This document shows positions 3,192-5,199 of a DNA stretch of 5,199 nt, piece after piece. The position numbers and the translations under genes were made by a program. How positions within the stretch are numbered: position 1 is the first letter of the stretch; the number at the start of each line of letters is the position of its first letter. Source of the stretch: Pirellulales bacterium (GTDB lineage: Bacteria > Planctomycetota > Planctomycetia > Pirellulales > Thermoguttaceae); contig DAOWNK010000226.1 of assembly GCA_030642635.1 (NCBI GenBank), forward strand, positions 1-5,199, read 5' to 3'. The notes beneath the pieces are model-generated. The model did no database searches, was not told the origin of the DNA, and saw nothing but the letters and a program-made list of their open reading frames with translations.

Positions 3192-5199
3192 ATGGGCAGG
3201 TTGTTTGATGGGTGGACGGTCCGGGCGAGCACGTTGCCGCTTGCCGTCGTATTTGCAATCGTTCTCGGTTGGGCATCTCTCGCTAAAGCCCAATATGATC
3301 TGGAGGACCTTCAGAGTCCCGGCGAGGCATTCGACCAGTCGAGCATCCTCGACATGGACATCGAGCAGTTGGCCAAGGTCGACGTGGTGATTCCGTCGAT
3401 GGACATCGAAGTCACCTCTGTGACAAAGCAGGAGAGCACGGTGGGCCGCTCGCCGGCGGCGGTGTTCGTGATCACCGCCGAGATGATCAGCCGTAGCGGG
3501 TCGACAAGCGTGCCCGAACTGCTGCGAATGGTCCCCGGGTTGGAGGTCGCGCGGATCAATTCCAGTATTTGGGCCATCACCTCGCGGGGATTCAACGGCC
3601 GGTTCGCGAACAAGCTGCTGGTTATGATCGACGGTCGCACCGTCTACTCGCCTTTGTTCTCCGGCGTATATTGGGACATGCAGGATATGCTGCTTGAGGA
3701 TATCGAGCGGATCGAGGTAATCCGCGGGCCGGGCGGGACATTGTGGGGAGCCAATGCGGTCAACGGGGTGATCAACATCATCACCAAGAATGCGAAGGAT
3801 ACGCAGGGAGCACTGGTGACAGCCGGCGGCGGCAACCAGGACCGGGTGATCGACGGGGTGCGGCTGGGCGGGAGCAACGGGCAGGGTCTGTATTGGCGGG
3901 TCTACGGAAAGCACTTTGAACGCGCCGGAGAATTCAATCCCGACAGCGCCGCCCACGACGCCTGGCGGATGGGGCGCGGCGGCTTCCGAGTAGACTTTGA
4001 GCCGGACCCCGGCCGGGCAGATACGTTGACCGTGTTGGGCAATTATTACGGCGGGAAAGAGGGCCAATCCGGCACAGTGCCAATGCCCGTCCTGCCTTAC
4101 AGCCGCCACATTATTTTTGACGAAACCGTCTCCGGCGCCAATGTGCTGACCCGTTGGACCCACGTGATCGACGATGAGTCTGACTGGCAATTGCAGATGT
4201 ATTACGACCGTACCTACCGAGATTATGAACTGTTCAAGCAACAGATCAACACGATGGACATCGACTTTCAGCACCGTTTTCCTCTGGCGGAGCATCACAA
4301 GATCATCTGGGGGCTCGGTCATCGCATGGTCCGCGATTACCTTCCTACCGATACCTTTAACATCAAGTTCACTCCGCAGCAGCGGACGACGAATCTGTTC
4401 AGTGGGTTCGTGCAGGACGAAATCACGCTGGTCGACGACCGGCTGTTTCTGACGGTAGGATCGAAATTCGAGCACAACGATTACACGGGATTCGAGTACC
4501 AGCCAAGCGCACGGCTGTTGTGGACGCCCGACCGGCGTCATTCAGCATGGGCCGCCATATCGCGTGCCGTGCGGACACCCTCCCGCGCCGAGGACTTCGT
4601 GAGCAACCTTGGCCCGATTTTCGATCCCGGCGTGCCGTTTCCGATCTTTTATCGGCTTATCGGATCCAGGGACATACGTTCCGAGGATCTTCTGGCTTAT
4701 GAAGTTGGTTATCGGGCACAAACAACCGAGCGGTTTGCGTGGGATGTGGCCGGCTTTTTCAACGTGTATGACAACCTGGTATGGACGACGATGGGAACGC
4801 CGTTTTTTGAGAACACTTACCTGGTGCTTCCTGCTGTGGGGAGTAACAACGAGCGAGGGCAATCGTATGGTGTTGAACTGGCCGGACACTGGACACCGTC
4901 AGACTCCTGGCGGGTTTCCGCCTCGTACACTTTCCTGAAAATCAATATCGACAACCCACCTGGACCGCCGAATCCCGTTAGTTACAAGGCTGGCGTCGAG
5001 GGGAGTTCTCCGCGCAATCAGGCTCAGTTCCATTCGTTCTGGGATATTGGGTATGACTGGGAGTTCGGACTGGCGCTGCGATACGTAGACAACCTGTCCT
5101 ATCAGGCAGTACCCGCCTATATCGACATGAACGCCCGGTTGGCTTGGGTTCCCAGCGAGAACTTCGAGTTGGCCATCGTCGGCCAGAACCTGCTGAACA
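3192..5199 (+). CDS. TonB-dependent outer-membrane receptor, 3' end beyond the window
   Basis: The frame is open from the ATG at 3192 to the right edge: 669 codons plus one base. A signal peptide covers residues 1-33 (hydrophobic LPLAVVFAIVLGWASLAKA, cut before Q34). A TonB-box-like segment, DIEVTSVTK (71-79), follows an acidic stretch, then comes the plug domain (about 84-200). It carries the hallmarks PAAVFVIT (88-95), PELLRMVPGLEVARI, RGFNGRFANKLLVMIDGR (132-149), DIERIEVIRGPGGTLWGANA (170-189) and NGVINIITK (191-199). The beta-barrel begins near 205 and shows alternating aromatic strands up to VGQNLLN at the edge. The protein would import a scarce ligand (siderophore, cobalamin or similar) across the outer membrane using TonB-ExbBD energy; the ligand cannot be read from the sequence. 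An in-frame TAG shortly upstream makes this the only ATG start. A G-run (3180-3184) lies 7 nt before it. Probably only a few tens of codons are missing. Confidence 0.94.
   Translation, partial: MGRLFDGWTVRASTLPLAVVFAIVLGWASLAKAQYDLEDLQSPGEAFDQSSILDMDIEQLAKVDVVIPSMDIEVTSVTKQESTVGRSPAAVFVITAEMISRSGSTSVPELLRMVPGLEVARINSSIWAITSRGFNGRFANKLLVMIDGRTVYSPLFSGVYWDMQDMLLEDIERIEVIRGPGGTLWGANAVNGVINIITKNAKDTQGALVTAGGGNQDRVIDGVRLGGSNGQGLYWRVYGKHFERAGEFNPDSAAHDAWRMGRGGFRVDFEPDPGRADTLTVLGNYYGGKEGQSGTVPMPVLPYSRHIIFDETVSGANVLTRWTHVIDDESDWQLQMYYDRTYRDYELFKQQINTMDIDFQHRFPLAEHHKIIWGLGHRMVRDYLPTDTFNIKFTPQQRTTNLFSGFVQDEITLVDDRLFLTVGSKFEHNDYTGFEYQPSARLLWTPDRRHSAWAAISRAVRTPSRAEDFVSNLGPIFDPGVPFPIFYRLIGSRDIRSEDLLAYEVGYRAQTTERFAWDVAGFFNVYDNLVWTTMGTPFFENTYLVLPAVGSNNERGQSYGVELAGHWTPSDSWRVSASYTFLKINIDNPPGPPNPVSYKAGVEGSSPRNQAQFHSFWDIGYDWEFGLALRYVDNLSYQAVPAYIDMNARLAWVPSENFELAIVGQNLLN

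Noticed and set aside
3060..4541. 493-codon minus-strand ORF antisense to the receptor
   Set aside because: Long antisense frames arise from the codon bias of GC-rich genes; the plus strand encodes an unmistakable TonB receptor, and the antisense protein is a His/Pro/Arg-rich sequence without domains.

Overview
The window looks like a chromosomal fragment of a GC-rich planctomycete-like bacterium. This is an inference from three things: the type of TonB-dependent receptor, the small one-span membrane proteins that mostly lack Shine-Dalgarno sequences, and the many short intergenic repeats, including a GTAGGCG heptamer run. No marker gene settles the phylum. Two genes run off the edges: a DUF4238-like gene at the left and a TonB-dependent receptor at the right.

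Left part (1-957). A minus-strand DUF4238-like gene starts at 387 and is cut by the left edge. Between it and the next gene lies a 570-base gap without a convincing gene. Most of its right half is an array of five 46-nt palindromic elements (GTAG, 16 nt, an 8-bp perfect stem with a 5-nt loop, then GGGCG). Two are in minus orientation and three in plus orientation. The plus copies form a 64-bp tandem repeat. This resembles a REP/BIME cluster.

Middle part (958-2313). Three minus-strand genes lie 13-14 nt apart and look like one operon: a CPBP-family intramembrane metalloprotease with all three catalytic motifs, an 82-residue protein with a signal sequence and one membrane span, and a 49-residue one-span protein with an acidic tail. 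The last repeat hairpin begins 7 nt after the operon's final stop codon and may form or protect the 3' end of the transcript.

Right part (2314-5199). A 138-nt divergent spacer carries a heptamer repeat and two hairpins. It leads to a plus-strand single-domain response regulator of the Rcp1/CheY-like type. After a 296-nt spacer comes a TonB-dependent outer-membrane receptor: signal peptide, TonB-box-like segment, plug, and most of the barrel (669 codons present, 3' end missing). The spacer contains a possible 22-codon leader ORF whose Shine-Dalgarno sequence and start codon sit inside a perfect hairpin flanked by 8-bp direct repeats. A link between the regulator and the receptor is suggested only by adjacency.

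The most interesting material is non-coding: the two-orientation palindromic array and the hairpin/leader-ORF element upstream of the receptor. I did not find a clear new multi-gene defence or mobile system.
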